From contig JALDRB010000008.1 of the NCBI GenBank assembly GCA_031316155.1, forward strand, positions 124,001-188,000: a DNA stretch of 64,000 nucleotides, read 5' to 3'. Each line of letters starts with the position of its first letter. Position 1 is the stretch's first letter. The DNA comes from Candidatus Scalindua sp. GTDB taxonomy: Bacteria > Planctomycetota > Brocadiia > Brocadiales > Scalinduaceae. Under the pieces are notes generated by a model. That model ran no database searches. It was not told the DNA's origin and saw nothing but the letters and a program-made list of their open reading frames with translations. This document shows, piece after piece, positions 51,322 to 61,521 of this stretch. Both the position numbers and the translations under genes were made by a program.

Positions 51322-52405
51322 ACCTACCGGGTTCCTGGAAATAATAAGACAGACTGGTAGACGCATCGCCGTTATTGGCTCAGGGCCTGCCGGGCTTGCT
51401 GCGGCGCAGCAATTAGCGAGAAAGGGTCATGATGTTATCGTGCTTGAAAAAGACGATCGGATTGGAGGTATGTTACGTTATGGAATTCCCGATTATAAAT
51501 TAGAAAAATGGGTTTTCGACAGGAGACTGGAACAGCTGCAGGCAGAAGGTGTTGTGTTTGAGACCTCGGTAAATGTTGGGATAGATATTTCAGGAAAATA
51601 TCTGTCACGAACCTTTGATGCGGTTATTATTTGTATCGGAGCACAAGTCCCCAGGGATTTGGAAATTCCCGGAAGAGAATTAAAAGGAGTAAATTTTGCG
51701 ATACCTTTCTTGGTACAACAATACAGGAGAAATGCGGGTGATGTTATTCCAGAAGATGAGGCGATAACGGCAAATGGAAAACATGTTGTCGTCATTGGTG
51801 GAGGAGATACGGGGTCAGATTGTATCGGAACAAGTATTCGTCAGGGTGCAGCCAGCGTGACACATATTTATTATCAGGATGTGCCTCCAAAGGAACGTCC
51901 TCTCTGTAATCCCTGGCCAGAGAGGCCAAAAATATTCAAGACGAGCTCTTCTCAGGAAGAAGGATGTAAAAGAATCTGGAAATACCAGACAAAAGAATTT
52001 GTTGGTGAAGGGGACTGGTTAACCGGGTTGAAAGTGGTAGAACTTGTTTGGACCAGGCCCAGTGATGGTTCGCGCGGTACCTTTACTGAAAAACCAAATT
52101 CTGAAAAAATTATTCGGGCAGATCTGGTATTTCTTTCTATTGGGTTTCAGCATTGTGAACATGGTCCTCTTCTGGCGGACCTGAAACTTGAGTACAACAA
52201 AAGGGGTAATATAAAGATTGATGAAAACATGATGACCCGATTCTCAGGCATTTTTGCTGCCGGAGATGCAGAGGTTGGAGCTACGCTGGTTGTCGATGCT
52301 ATTTTCAGGGGGCGCCAGGTAGCAGAAAAGGTGGATCAGTATCTGATATCAGAAAAAACATTGGGTGGCAAGTATTCGATTTTTAAACCGAAAAGAGTTT
52401 GTTAA
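51314..52405 (+). pseudogene. gltD: glutamate synthase small subunit with internal deletion
   Basis: 363 codons, normally ~470-500. It starts with MGKPTGFLEI, the family's N-terminus, then jumps at once to GRRIAVIGSGPAGLAAAQQL, the FAD-binding motif. About 120 residues between them, with all 4Fe-4S cysteines, are missing. The rest is normal: NADPH-binding VVVIGGGDTGSDCIGTSIRQ and FAAGDAEVGATLVVDAIFRG. The open frame is intact, so a protein may be made, but without clusters it cannot pass electrons to GltB, which is itself broken. It may survive as a NADPH-FAD oxidoreductase or simply be decaying more slowly. Confidence 0.88.
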
Positions 52406-52510
52406 GACTTATACTGCAAGTGCGGTATGGCGAAATTTTTCTTAATCATTTCTCACTGACAATTGATCAGGGGAACACGTTTCCTTTCCTTCAAGATAAC
52501 TACAATATTT

Positions 52511-52771
52511 CTATTTTTGTCTTCTTGCTATTATTACCATTGATACAAAGCCAAGAAGAGATACGAGAGATGTCAATAACGCAATAAACCAGATTACATA
52601 GATAAAAGAATCTGTTGTACTGCGAAATTTACAATCTAAAAGAGCAACGACTAGCATTATGATAGATATGGCAAATGTGCAGGCAGATAGCCAACCGAAT
52701 GTTCTTCGATACTTTTGCATCCGCATCATGGATTGTGTTAAACGTGTTCTGCGCATTACTCTTTTCCCCAC
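52511..52771 (-). CDS. small membrane protein with two transmembrane helices
   Basis: 86 residues. A basic N-terminus (RVMRRTRLTQSMMRMQKYRR) precedes two hydrophobic segments, WLSACTFAISIIMLVVALL and IYVIWFIALLTSLVSLLGFV, and a short basic tail ARRQK. This is the profile of a small inner-membrane protein; no family assigned. Convergent with gltD; ribosome site is weak. Confidence 0.45.
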   Translation of the reverse strand: MGKRVMRRTRLTQSMMRMQKYRRTFGWLSACTFAISIIMLVVALLDCKFRSTTDSFIYVIWFIALLTSLVSLLGFVSMVIIARRQK

Positions 52772-53415
52772 TGTTTTTTTTTCATGTGATTAATTTTTAC
52801 CTTCAAGGCCTTTTGGGTAATCCTCTCCTAAATATTCCCTTTCATTTATGCCTGAAACAGAAAACGGTATTCTACCTTAAAATATCAGGCATCGAGGCGA
52901 GCCGTTTAGTCGTAAGAATACGAGATTTTACAACGCTTAAAAAAAGTTTAAAAGTATCGAGAGTTGTATGTAGCGTTTTAGAATTTGTATACACGTTATT
53001 TTATTTGCGAGAGGTATGTTCAAGGTTTTTCTTGTCTTGTGATTAAAGGGGTTTTGTTGGTTAGGTCTTCTCCTGTTTACAACAGATTGTAATTCTTTAA
53101 ATATACAGGGAAAATTTCATAAGTCAAGTTGAAAAAATACGAGAGAGGTTCATTATTTAGTCGTAAAAAATCGAACACTTTTTTATCATTTTGTTTCGGG
53201 AGAGATATTGGCAAGGCTCATATTTGCAGAAAAGGCGTTTTGATCGTTCATCTTTACATCCCGTTCTCATTTTGATGAAAAAGTGATAAAACCATAACTT
53301 ATAGAACGAGCAATAAATGCAGAATTCTAGATACATTTATAGAGAGTGTAAGTGTTCTTATCTGTACTATTGATAATTACAGAATAAACTATATAATACA
53401 CCATTTGTTACGAAT
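52772..53415. other. 640-bp intergenic stretch without a gene
   Basis: Only short frames without ribosome sites. AT-rich with several T-runs. The MITE-like repeat R2 begins directly after. Confidence 0.5.
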
Positions 53416-53592
53416 TATACTCATCTGATAATGGTTTTCGGACCTGCCTGTGCGTAAGGAACGCACGCAGACAGGTAAAATCCGAGATAAAATTGAGCGA
53501 GTATAACTGCAACCAAGATTTGGTTTCCAGCCCGCCCCGGCCTGTCAGCCGTTCGGACGGGTAAATCCGAAAACTAAATCGGTTTTAGTATA
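53416..53592 (+). repeat. MITE-like repeat, copy R2 with two hairpin inserts
   Basis: Same unit as R1 (tatactcatct ... ggttttagtata) but with the palindromic insert cctgcctgtgcgtaaggaac / gcacgcagacagg in the first hairpin loop and a second GC-rich insert (cccgccccggcctgtcagcc / gttcggacggg) in the second hairpin loop. Ends 38 bases before the CPBP protease gene. Confidence 0.85.
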
Positions 53593-53630
53593 TCTAGCAC
53601 AGGTTGTATATTATTAGCCGGAAAAAATTC

Positions 53631-54590
53631 ATGAAGAAGTACAAAATATTGGCTCTCATGTTCTTTATCATAATAATTTTTAGTTGCATTCTTGCGCCGA
53701 TAAAGAAAATCCCATTGGATATTATGGTAGGAAAGGTTAATTTTTTGGCGGAAACAGTTGACTATGAAGACGGTGTTTATGATTTTGGTAAGGTGATGAG
53801 ACGGATTTTGATGCTAACGGCTTTAATCGTTTTTTTGATTTTCAGGAAATCTCTGAAAATGGGAACCCTGCTTATTGCGAGCATTAAAATGAAGGCCGGA
53901 TGGTTCAGTCAATTTTTTTTGGGATTCTCACTTGCGTGTGGATCACTGCTCATTTACTATTTTATCGCACTTCTTTTCGGTGCAAGTATGATTCACCTGG
54001 ATTTTCACTCAACTGGTATCATTCTGTCTAAGGTATTCAAGTTTCTATTAATAGGATGTCTTATAGGATTTATTGAAGAGGCTTTTTTTAGAGGTTTTAT
54101 ATTAAAGGCATTCATGGAGGATATGTCCTTGCCTCTTGCCGTATGTACCAGTAGTATGATTTATTCCATGCTCCATTTTTTTCAGGCGGATTACCCTGTT
54201 TCTACAGGATTTCAGGCGTTTGTGGGTTTTAAAACCATCATAGAGTTTTTTAAACCTCTTTTCATTCAGTTTATGGAGAATTTACCTTCAATTGTTGGAC
54301 TTTTTCTCATTGGTGTTGTTCTTTCGTACGCATTCATCAAGGCGCAATCACTTTATCTTTCAATAGGCTTACACACAGGATGGGTGTTTATGATGAAGAC
54401 TGATGGTATTTTTCTTGTTAGAATCAGAGAGAAACTGGAGTGGTTATTTGGCGATAGCCAGCTTGTAACAGGAATTCTTGCCTGGACTTTATTGCTATGC
54501 ACCTATATTGTCATCAAAAAAATATATAGTAATACAACGCACTTTTCTGGAGCAGATGGAGATGGAAAAAACCTTAAAAGAGCTTGCTAG
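53631..54590 (+). CDS. CPBP (CAAX-type) intramembrane metalloprotease
   Basis: 319 residues from ATG 53631, the first ATG of the real gene. Seven or more membrane helices; motif 1 IEEAFFRGF (E-E-x3-R), motif 2 MLHFFQ and motif 3 GLHTGWVF (H-x-x-x) are in place for a CPBP protease. Bacterial members act on membrane peptides or lipid-linked proteins and in some systems process secreted signals. It overlaps lpxD by 29 bases, so the protease and lipid A genes are co-transcribed; functional linkage is unknown. A MITE-like repeat lies directly upstream and may contribute the promoter or terminator. Confidence 0.88.
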   Translation: MKKYKILALMFFIIIIFSCILAPIKKIPLDIMVGKVNFLAETVDYEDGVYDFGKVMRRILMLTALIVFLIFRKSLKMGTLLIASIKMKAGWFSQFFLGFSLACGSLLIYYFIALLFGASMIHLDFHSTGIILSKVFKFLLIGCLIGFIEEAFFRGFILKAFMEDMSLPLAVCTSSMIYSMLHFFQADYPVSTGFQAFVGFKTIIEFFKPLFIQFMENLPSIVGLFLIGVVLSYAFIKAQSLYLSIGLHTGWVFMMKTDGIFLVRIREKLEWLFGDSQLVTGILAWTLLLCTYIVIKKIYSNTTHFSGADGDGKNLKRAC

Positions 54591-55605
54591 TTACGTGGGC
54601 GGGGATGTAGTTGGAGATGAGAATATAAGGATTAAGGGGGTAATGACGATTGATGTCGCTGGGGTTGGGCATATTACCTTTGTTTCTAATAAAAAATATG
54701 TTAAAAAGCTTGACCAGACGAAGGCTTCCGCTGTTATTGTATCTCCCAAAATCCGGGTTAAAGATAAAAATTTGTTGATAACCAGTAATCCATATTTGGC
54801 ATTTGCAAAGATTATGGATTTGATGATGAACCCGGAAACAAAATTTTCTGGCAAGTGCGACGATTTGGCCAGAATAGGAGAAACAGCAGAAATCGGTTCC
54901 AATGTAACGGTCTATCCATACGTGTTTGTGGGCGAAAATACCAAGATTGCCGACAATGTAGTCTTGTATCCGGGTGTTTATATTGGTGATGATTGCCAAA
55001 TAGGAAAGGATACTATAATCCACGCAAATACCGTAATATATAAAGGAACCATAATAGGTGAACGTGTGACTGTTCATAGTAATGTTGTTATTGGTTGTAG
55101 CGGTTATGGATATGCCCCGGATGGGGATAAGTATTATAAAATTCCTCAGGTTGGTATTACGGTAATCGAAGACGATGTTGATGTTGGTGCTAATACGACA
55201 ATAAACCGTGCAGTCCTGGGAGAAACGAGAATTAAGAGGGGAACTAAAATTGATAGTCAGGTTATCATTGCACATAATGTTGAAATTGGAGAAAATACCC
55301 TGATAACATCTCAGGTTGGTATTGCCGGTACTGTTAAGATTGGAAATCACGTAATTCTGGCCGGTGGCTCAGGAGTTGCCGGTCATGTTACCGTTGGGGA
55401 CAATGTTACTGTTGGTGGTTGGTCTGGGGTTGTTAAGGATTTACCTCCGGGTAACACGTATTTGGGTACGCCGGCAATAGAAATTGAAAGGATGAGAAGA
55501 TGTTATATAATTCTGCAAAAACTACCGGAAATGCGAGAGACGATAAGGAATTTGGAAAGGAAGATGGAAAAGTTGGAAAAGCAGTTGGAGGAAAGAAAAG
55601 AATAG
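54562..55605 (+). CDS. lpxD: UDP-3-O-acylglucosamine N-acyltransferase LpxD
   Basis: 347 residues from ATG 54562; ATG 54556 is possible. The N-terminal domain (MEKTLKELASYVGGDVVGDE) binds the nucleotide. The middle is a left-handed beta helix of hexapeptide repeats (IGSNVTVYPYVFVGENTKIA, VGITVIEDDVDVGANTTINR), with the catalytic His in VIIAHNVEIGENT. The C-terminal helix ([20 protein letters not shown]) holds the trimer. It adds the second acyl chain in lipid A synthesis, third step of the pathway. The 3' end overlaps the lpxI start. Confidence 0.95.
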   Translation: MEKTLKELASYVGGDVVGDENIRIKGVMTIDVAGVGHITFVSNKKYVKKLDQTKASAVIVSPKIRVKDKNLLITSNPYLAFAKIMDLMMNPETKFSGKCDDLARIGETAEIGSNVTVYPYVFVGENTKIADNVVLYPGVYIGDDCQIGKDTIIHANTVIYKGTIIGERVTVHSNVVIGCSGYGYAPDGDKYYKIPQVGITVIEDDVDVGANTTINRAVLGETRIKRGTKIDSQVIIAHNVEIGENTLITSQVGIAGTVKIGNHVILAGGSGVAGHVTVGDNVTVGGWSGVVKDLPPGNTYLGTPAIEIERMRRCYIILQKLPEMRETIRNLERKMEKLEKQLEERKE

Positions 55606-56411
55606 GTTTGATTGCCGGGAATGGGCGTTTTCCGATTCTTTTTGCTCAGAGTGCGAAGGCTAAGGGAATAGACGTAATTGCTGTTGGAATTGAAGGTGAG
55701 GCTTCTCCTGAAATTGAAAAATATGTCAAAAAATTGTACTGGGTTGGTGTTGCCAAGATCGGCAAGCTAATTAAGACTTTTAAAGGTGAACAAATTGAAA
55801 ATGCGGTAATGGCGGGTGGTTTAACGAAATCTCACATTCACTCAAAACTGAAACACTTAAAATTCAGGCCGGATCTCAGAACCATCAATATGTGGTACAA
55901 AAAATTAAGGAGCAAACATGACCACTCAATCCTTGCAGCCGTTGCGGACGAATTAGCTATGGATGGAATCCAACTTATGAGTTCTATTGAATATGTGAAA
56001 CATCTTGTGGCAGAGAAAGGTTGTTTAACGAAAAAGGTTCCATCTGAAAAAGAAATGGCAGATATTGAGTTTGGCTGGAATATCGCTAAAGACATTGCAA
56101 GGATGGAGATAGGTCAATGCGTCGTTGTTAAGAACAAGACAGTTCTTGCGGTTGAAGCAATTGAGGGGACAAATGAAACTATTAAGCGTGGGGCCACACT
56201 CGGCCGTGGCGATGTTGTCGTGATCAAAGTAAGCAAAAAAAATCAAGATTTACGTTTTGACTTACCGACTATTGGACTTGAAACAATCAATTATTTAAAG
56301 GAAACAGGAGCATCTACCTTGGCAATAGAAGCAGGAATGACACTGATTCTAGATAAAGAAGAGGTCATCAATTTAGCAAATAGATACAAGATTTCAGTAA
56401 TTGCTTTATAG
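55500..56411 (+). CDS. lpxI: UDP-2,3-diacylglucosamine pyrophosphatase LpxI
   Basis: 303 residues from ATG 55500 (ribosome site aaggatgag), or fewer if it starts near 55602. Homology to LpxI (DUF1009) begins at residue ~34: [20 protein letters not shown], then [29 protein letters not shown] and [20 protein letters not shown]. It hydrolyses UDP from the lipid A precursor; LpxI replaces LpxH in organisms such as planctomycetes and alphaproteobacteria. The 106-base overlap with lpxD would be exceptional, so an ATA or TTG start after ribosome site ggagg (55588) is the other option. Confidence 0.88.
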   Translation: MLYNSAKTTGNARDDKEFGKEDGKVGKAVGGKKRIGLIAGNGRFPILFAQSAKAKGIDVIAVGIEGEASPEIEKYVKKLYWVGVAKIGKLIKTFKGEQIENAVMAGGLTKSHIHSKLKHLKFRPDLRTINMWYKKLRSKHDHSILAAVADELAMDGIQLMSSIEYVKHLVAEKGCLTKKVPSEKEMADIEFGWNIAKDIARMEIGQCVVVKNKTVLAVEAIEGTNETIKRGATLGRGDVVVIKVSKKNQDLRFDLPTIGLETINYLKETGASTLAIEAGMTLILDKEEVINLANRYKISVIAL

Positions 56412-56422
56412 AGAAAGGTATT

Positions 56423-57499
56423 ATGGACGAGATTACGGGAGGGGAAACGACTGGAAGATATTCAGAAGATCTAAGGGATGAATTCAGGCTTAGAGAGGAG
56501 CCTGATCTCTGGAGAATCATTGGGAGTAGTAAAGAAATCAAAGATGTCCTGAAGAATATACAAACGGTTTTAGAAAGTGATATTCCCGTAATTATTCAAG
56601 GTGAAACTGGTACCGGAAAGGAATTAGTCGCAAGGGCAGTGCATTATAGAGGGATAAGAAGTAAAAATCCTTTCTGTGCCATAAACTGTGCAGCAATTCC
56701 TGAAAATCTTATAGAAAGCGAACTGTTTGGTTATGAAAAAGGTTCTTTTACGGGAGCAACGCAACAATACATAGGGAAGTTTGAATTGGCAAATGGGGGA
56801 ACACTTTTTCTTGACGAAGTTGATGGCATGAGCCTTTCTACTCAGTCGAAAATCTTGCGCGTGATTGAAGAACAGGTATTTGAAAGAGTAGGTGGAAACA
56901 AATCCATTAAAACAAATGTGCGTATTGTATCTGCAAGTAATAAGAATCTGTTAAGCGAAGTAAATGCAAAACGGTTTCGGGAAGATCTCTATTATAGAAT
57001 AGCCGTATTCGCAATAATGATACCACCATTACGTGAGAGGAAAGAAGATATTCCTGAATTAGTTGACTGCTTTGTCAAAAGATACAACACATTATCCGGT
57101 AAGAGAATAAATAAAATTGATTCGAGTACTTTGGAAAAACTGGTAAAATATCATTGGCCGGGAAATATCAGACAGCTCCAGAACTCTATTAGAAGGGCTA
57201 TCCTGGTAGCAGTGACAACACACGATACGTTACTTCCTGAGCATTTTGATTTTCCTGATATTAAGGAGGGGAGTTTACGGATGGTTGAATCTCTTGAACT
57301 CGGTTTATCCAAACTTGAAGTTTCATTAAAAAGGGGGGAGGTTTTACCTTTGAACGAGGTAGAGGAAGTTTTTATTCGTCAGGCATTAAGTTCTACAAAG
57401 GGAAATATCTCTGAGGCTGCGGAGAAGTTGGGTATCAGCAGGTCTACAATTTATAGAAAGATGGAGGAGTATGGCATACGAATGGACGATTCAAAGTGA
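56423..57499 (+). CDS. sigma-54-dependent transcription activator without sensory domain
   Basis: 358 residues. After ~30 residues the AAA+ core begins: [13 protein letters not shown], Walker [13 protein letters not shown], sigma-54 contact loop [13 protein letters not shown] (Ser in place of the usual Ala of GAFTGA), Walker [13 protein letters not shown] and [12 protein letters not shown] Fis-type HTH ends the protein ([20 protein letters not shown]). No receiver or GAF domain is fused, so it may be constitutive or controlled by a partner. It lies between lpxI and the acyl-carrier/ligase genes. Exosortase systems often carry such regulators (PrsR-like), but those have a receiver. Confidence 0.9.
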   Translation: MDEITGGETTGRYSEDLRDEFRLREEPDLWRIIGSSKEIKDVLKNIQTVLESDIPVIIQGETGTGKELVARAVHYRGIRSKNPFCAINCAAIPENLIESELFGYEKGSFTGATQQYIGKFELANGGTLFLDEVDGMSLSTQSKILRVIEEQVFERVGGNKSIKTNVRIVSASNKNLLSEVNAKRFREDLYYRIAVFAIMIPPLRERKEDIPELVDCFVKRYNTLSGKRINKIDSSTLEKLVKYHWPGNIRQLQNSIRRAILVAVTTHDTLLPEHFDFPDIKEGSLRMVESLELGLSKLEVSLKRGEVLPLNEVEEVFIRQALSSTKGNISEAAEKLGISRSTIYRKMEEYGIRMDDSK

Positions 57500-57828
57500 T
57501 CGTATTTCGGTATAGTTTTTAATTATGATGAAGATAGAGAGGAACCTTAATACTCGTTGTTGAGGCAAGACATTCAGTTTCTCTGATGTTCAAGATACGA
57601 TTACCTGAAAAATTTTCTTTTAATATTTTATAACGCTCTGCTCGGTATAAAGGTTCAGGAAACCTGTCCCACGAAGAGTGTTATATTTCACTGCCGGTCT
57701 GATCATAAAAAAGACTGTTTCTTTAATGTCTGTTTTTCTCACTTCCTGAAGTTCTTCTTTGCTTTTTCTCATACTCTATACCATTTGTATTTCTGCTTGT
57801 GTCTTGAATTCTTTTAAACAGTTAACAC
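57500..57828. other. 330-bp intergenic region before the acyl carrier protein gene
   Basis: No gene. No sigma-54 -24/-12 element (tggcac...ttgc) was recognised. Contains T-rich runs only. Confidence 0.4.
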
Positions 57829-58104
57829 ATGACAACTATTAATCAACTTAAGCAGGAAATAATAGCTTTTCTTGATGTAACACCTGATGAGATGAACATC
57901 AGCATCCATGAATCTTTATTGGAAAGTGGATTACTTGATTCAATGAATATCCTTGAGCTTGTTGCACACCTAGAGAGAGTATATGAAGTTGAATTCACAA
58001 CAGAAGACCTGACACACAAAAATTTTGAAACTATCGAAACAATTAGTAAACTCCTGGCACATAAAAATGTTTTCATCGAACATGATAACACAAACAATTC
58101 TTAA
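57829..58104 (+). CDS. acyl carrier protein (exosortase-A-associated type)
   Basis: 91 residues. ESLLESGLLDSMNILELVAH contains the phosphopantetheine Ser (S38) in D-S-M, and the surrounding helices (INQLKQEIIAFLDVTPDEMN) match ACP folds. It carries an acyl or aminoacyl group activated by the following ligase, whose start overlaps this gene by 23 bases. A dedicated ACP next to an AMP-ligase and, further on, a PLP decarboxylase is the gene set seen in exosortase A loci. The downstream tail is unusually acidic and Asn-rich (FIEHDNTNNS). Confidence 0.9.
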   Translation: MTTINQLKQEIIAFLDVTPDEMNISIHESLLESGLLDSMNILELVAHLERVYEVEFTTEDLTHKNFETIETISKLLAHKNVFIEHDNTNNS

Positions 58105-59674
58105 AGATTCATCTACAAGGTTTTTAGAGAAAAAAGCAATTGCTTCTGCTTCTAAACAGATAACATATAAAGAACTTGAAGAGTCATCAGGAAAACTCGC
58201 GGCATTATTAATTGAAAACGGTGCCGAACGAGGAGATAGGATTGGCGTGTATCTGCCGAAATCCATAGAGGAGGTAATATCCATTTTTGCAATTGGTAAA
58301 GCCGGTGGGATATTTGTTTTATTAAATCCCGTGTTAAAAAAGAATCAGGTGGAACATATTGCAAACGACTGTGGGATTAAAATATTGATAAGTAACAGTT
58401 ATAAACTGAGAAATATTGATAATATGATACATGGGTTTAAATCTGTCTTGAGAATTTTCTTGTTTGAAGAGAACTTTGAGCAAATTCCAAATATCTCTTC
58501 AAAAAAAATATTTCCTGTTTCCGGATTCCTTGAAAAAATTACAGATTGTTTGATTCAGCCCATCTGCATACCTTCAGATATAGCAACGATTATATATACG
58601 TCTGGTTGCACGGGCACCCCAAAAGGAATAATGACTACCCATCAGAATTTGATGGAGGGTGCTGAGATAATATCAAACTATCTTAATATGAATAATGATG
58701 ATGTTATTCTCAGTATCCTGCCATTTAGTTTTGATTATGGCCTGGACCAGCTGCTTACAACCATAAGAGTTGGTGGAACGATTGTGCTACATGATTTTCT
58801 TTTTTCTGAAGAGACATTAAAGACCATGGAGGAACAGAAGATAACAGGTCTTGCAGGTGTACCTGCTATCTGGAATCGAATAGTTGAGATGAAAAATAAT
58901 ACAAGAGAGCATGATTTTACAAGTTTGAGATATATAACCAATTCCGGTGGAAAACTTACCAGAGAAACGATATTCAGGCTCATGGATGTTTTTCCTGAAT
59001 CTAAATTGTATTTGATGTATGGATTAACTGAAGCGCACAGGTCAACCTATCTGGATCCCTCAATGGTTAGATCAAAGCCGGATTCCATAGGAAAGGCTAT
59101 TCCCAATGTAGAAATCTACGTCCTGAACAAGGAAGATAAAATGTGTAAACCAGGAGAAGTTGGAGAACTTGTTCACCGGGGGGCATTGATATCCAGAGGA
59201 TATTGGAATGACCCTTTCAAAACAGATGAGATATTCAGGCAAAATCCGCTTACACCCAGTGAAACTTTTTGGTCTGAGAAAGTCGTCTACTCTGGTGACT
59301 TGGTAAAATCTGACGAAGAGGGTTTTCTCTACTATGTTGGAAGAAGAGATGAAATGATAAAAAAAATGGGTTACAGGGTGAGTCCGGTAGAGGTTGAAGA
59401 AGCCATTTCTAAAATGAACAAGTTTTGGAGTGTGGTAGCAGTTGGAATTGAACAGAAGAATCTCGAACAAGAAATATTCTGCTTTGTTGTTTTGAAGAAA
59501 GGGGCAAAATGTACCAAAAGAGAAATCTTACATTTTTTAAGAAACAGTCTTCCCTCATACATGATACCGGGAGAAATAATATTTAAGGAAAGGGTTCCTC
59601 ATACACCGAGCGGTAAAATAGACAGGGCTTTATTGAGAAAAGAGGCTTATACGTTTTTACATGAAACACATTAA
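58082..59674 (+). CDS. acyl-/aminoacyl-AMP ligase (exosortase-A-associated type)
   Basis: 530 residues from ATG 58082. The adenylation motifs are YTSGCTGTPKGIMTTHQN (A3, with Cys for the common Ser), LYLMYGLTEAHRSTYL (A5), VYSGDLVKSDEEGFLYYVGR (A7) and the catalytic Lys in HTPSGKIDRALLRKEA (A10). YRVSPVEVEEAI is the hinge region. It activates a carboxylic acid as AMP ester and loads it on the adjacent ACP. By analogy with exosortase A cluster ligases (TIGR03098 type) it acts in a polysaccharide- or surface-protein-linked pathway whose substrate is unknown. The IS110-like element separates it from the decarboxylase partner. Confidence 0.88.
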   Translation: MITQTILKDSSTRFLEKKAIASASKQITYKELEESSGKLAALLIENGAERGDRIGVYLPKSIEEVISIFAIGKAGGIFVLLNPVLKKNQVEHIANDCGIKILISNSYKLRNIDNMIHGFKSVLRIFLFEENFEQIPNISSKKIFPVSGFLEKITDCLIQPICIPSDIATIIYTSGCTGTPKGIMTTHQNLMEGAEIISNYLNMNNDDVILSILPFSFDYGLDQLLTTIRVGGTIVLHDFLFSEETLKTMEEQKITGLAGVPAIWNRIVEMKNNTREHDFTSLRYITNSGGKLTRETIFRLMDVFPESKLYLMYGLTEAHRSTYLDPSMVRSKPDSIGKAIPNVEIYVLNKEDKMCKPGEVGELVHRGALISRGYWNDPFKTDEIFRQNPLTPSETFWSEKVVYSGDLVKSDEEGFLYYVGRRDEMIKKMGYRVSPVEVEEAISKMNKFWSVVAVGIEQKNLEQEIFCFVVLKKGAKCTKREILHFLRNSLPSYMIPGEIIFKERVPHTPSGKIDRALLRKEAYTFLHETH

Positions 59675-59708
59675 GTGCATCCAGATGACACTCGCCCGGC
59701 AGGTTGCT

Positions 59709-59796
59709 AATACTCATCTTATAAGGGTTTTCGGACCTGCCTGTGCGTAAGGAACGCACGCAGACAGGTAAAATCCGAGAAAAAACGGAGCGAGTA
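59709..59796 (+). repeat. MITE-like repeat R3, left half
   Basis: tactcatcttataagggttt ... acggagcgagta with the cctgcctgtgcg/cgcacgcagacagg insert: the first hairpin of the R1/R2 unit. The second half appears only at 61522, after 1.7 kb of IS110-type DNA. Confidence 0.85.
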
Positions 59797-61521
59797 AAGT
59801 CCTCGGTGCCTGGTTTATTCTAGTCAAGTATTTTTATAACATATTTTAGTCTGTTGTTGTTTGGATTGTTGCTAACGGAAGGAGGGCGTAGCCCGACTGG
59901 AGTTAGCAACAATCATTGATTTTTTTGTACTACATTAAATTTATTATCTTAAACTGAAGTGTGACACCTTGCCCAATCCTGGTAATTAGAGGGTCTCTAC
60001 AGAGCCCTGACCTTGCTTTATTGGAACTAAGGTGCAAGCGGGACGTTATTTAAGCTTTGCGTGAAGGTCGACTAAGTCGCCTTAATGACGCCGATGATAA
60101 TCATTCCCACTTACACACGAAGATTAATGTTTAAGCAGCTTTTTTAAGCTCCTGTTCTACAGCATAATTTCCTATATATTCGCTATGATCACGTACAAGC
60201 GCAAATATAACTCCGAGAAGTTTTCTAGACACGGCAGTCAAGGCTTTCATCTTCAACATGCCTCGTGCAAGACAACCTTGATAGTACTCATGCATTATTC
60301 TCCTTTATGCACTACGTTAATAGATGCGAAAAACAAAAGTTTTCTCATAAGAGATCTTCCTCGTTTAGAAATACGTCGTTGCCCTTTGTGTATTCCAGAA
60401 CTAATCTCAAAAGATCAAGACCAGCGAACTTCAATATCTCGGAAATAGTTTTGTACTCCCTGAAATCACCAACCTCACCTATAAGCCCAGCCACCGTGAT
60501 ATCTCCGATCCCCTTTATAGAGAGGATAAATTTACTCTAAGATATCTTTTCAAGATGATGGCTCATCTCTTTCTCAATCTCTGTAACAAAACTCTCAGTA
60601 GTTTCAATTATAGACAATATCTCTTTTATCTCAAAAAGTATGCTCTGACGGCCTTCCCTTACCCCTACAGACGATTTTGCTGCCGCATAAAGCTCTCTGG
60701 CTCGCTCTTCTCCAAGTTGTCCACGACTTACTTTTCTAAGGGTTATAGTCAGATTCTTAAGCTTGTATTTTATTATATCTTCAGGGGTTGGGCAGTTCTC
60801 CAGAAGAAATCTTGCACTCCTGGTCTTAACGTCCTTAAATACTTGAGAAAACTCTGGAAATATAACAAAGACCAAATCCTGGAGCTGATTAAAGATCGCC
60901 GTTCGCCTACGCATTGCCCTCTCCCTGGCATGCGTAAGTCTTCTGAGTTCTGCAGCAGAGCCTTCCGGCTGAACTATCGTCAGTGCATGGCCAAGCTCTA
61001 TGATATCGGCTATAACCTTGGGATCTTTCTGGTCTGTCTTGTTTGGAGAATTACCGTCAAGCTCCTTAACTCTCTTGGTATGCATAGGGTTTATCTGGAT
61101 AAGCTTCACTTTTTCTTTCTTATAAAATGAGTAAGTGGTTCTCCGTAAGGCCCGGTAGGCTCATAACCAACTACAACATCTTTGAGGTTATTGGCATTTT
61201 TTGTCTTCACAATTCTGACACCAAAAGGTGTTGAATCCCTGGGTATTGTTCATAAAACTAAATGGCTTAACCTCTATTCCATTTGGACATCGACAATATC
61301 CAACATTCGTTACTTTACTAATATCTACGGTTACGATAAGTGTTTCCTTATTGATTACTCTAACTTTTTTTGTTTCAATGTTTTTCATGGCTATGCTCCT
61401 TTCATAAGTTTTAAGTTAAACCAAATTGCTCAATTACTTAAAATCAAAAGAAAGAGTATAGCCTATTTATTATAAAAACTATTTACTTTCTGCAATATAG
61501 CAAGCTTTGTCCGGGGATACC
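59797..61521 (-). mobile_element. decayed IS110/IS1111-family element inserted in the MITE-like repeat
   Basis: About 1.7 kb between the two halves of repeat R3. Contains the transposase pseudogene 60131-61388 on the minus strand, a ~330-base non-coding tail downstream of it (59797-60130) and a ~130-base leader. IS110-type elements have no terminal repeats and choose structured targets. In the IS1111 subgroup the guide-RNA region lies downstream of the gene, which the longer downstream gap would fit. Confidence 0.8.
60131..61388 (-). pseudogene. IS110-family transposase (DEDD recombinase), multiply broken
   Basis: Start region 61388-61188 (TLIVTVDISKVTNVGYCRCP) holds the RuvC-like first Asp, then a frameshift; VVVGYEPTGPYGEPL appears in a second frame, and KTDQKDPKVIADIIELGHAL in a third (61109-60537). 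An in-frame TAG at 60537-60539 splits EKIS from SKFILSIKGIGDITVAGLIG, the serine-containing Tnp20 domain; that domain also has shifts but can be followed to the end ELKKAA at 60131. At least three frame changes and one stop. The element is immobile unless helped by a relative. Confidence 0.88.

Noticed and set aside
54574..55350. Long minus-strand ORF (258 codons) opposite lpxD
   Set aside because: It is the mirror frame of the hexapeptide repeats of lpxD (low-complexity I/N-rich), has no ribosome site and no family.
60185..61475. Several plus-strand ORFs between the ligase and decarboxylase genes
   Set aside because: They are antisense to the IS110 transposase pseudogene, which is recognisable domain by domain on the minus strand.
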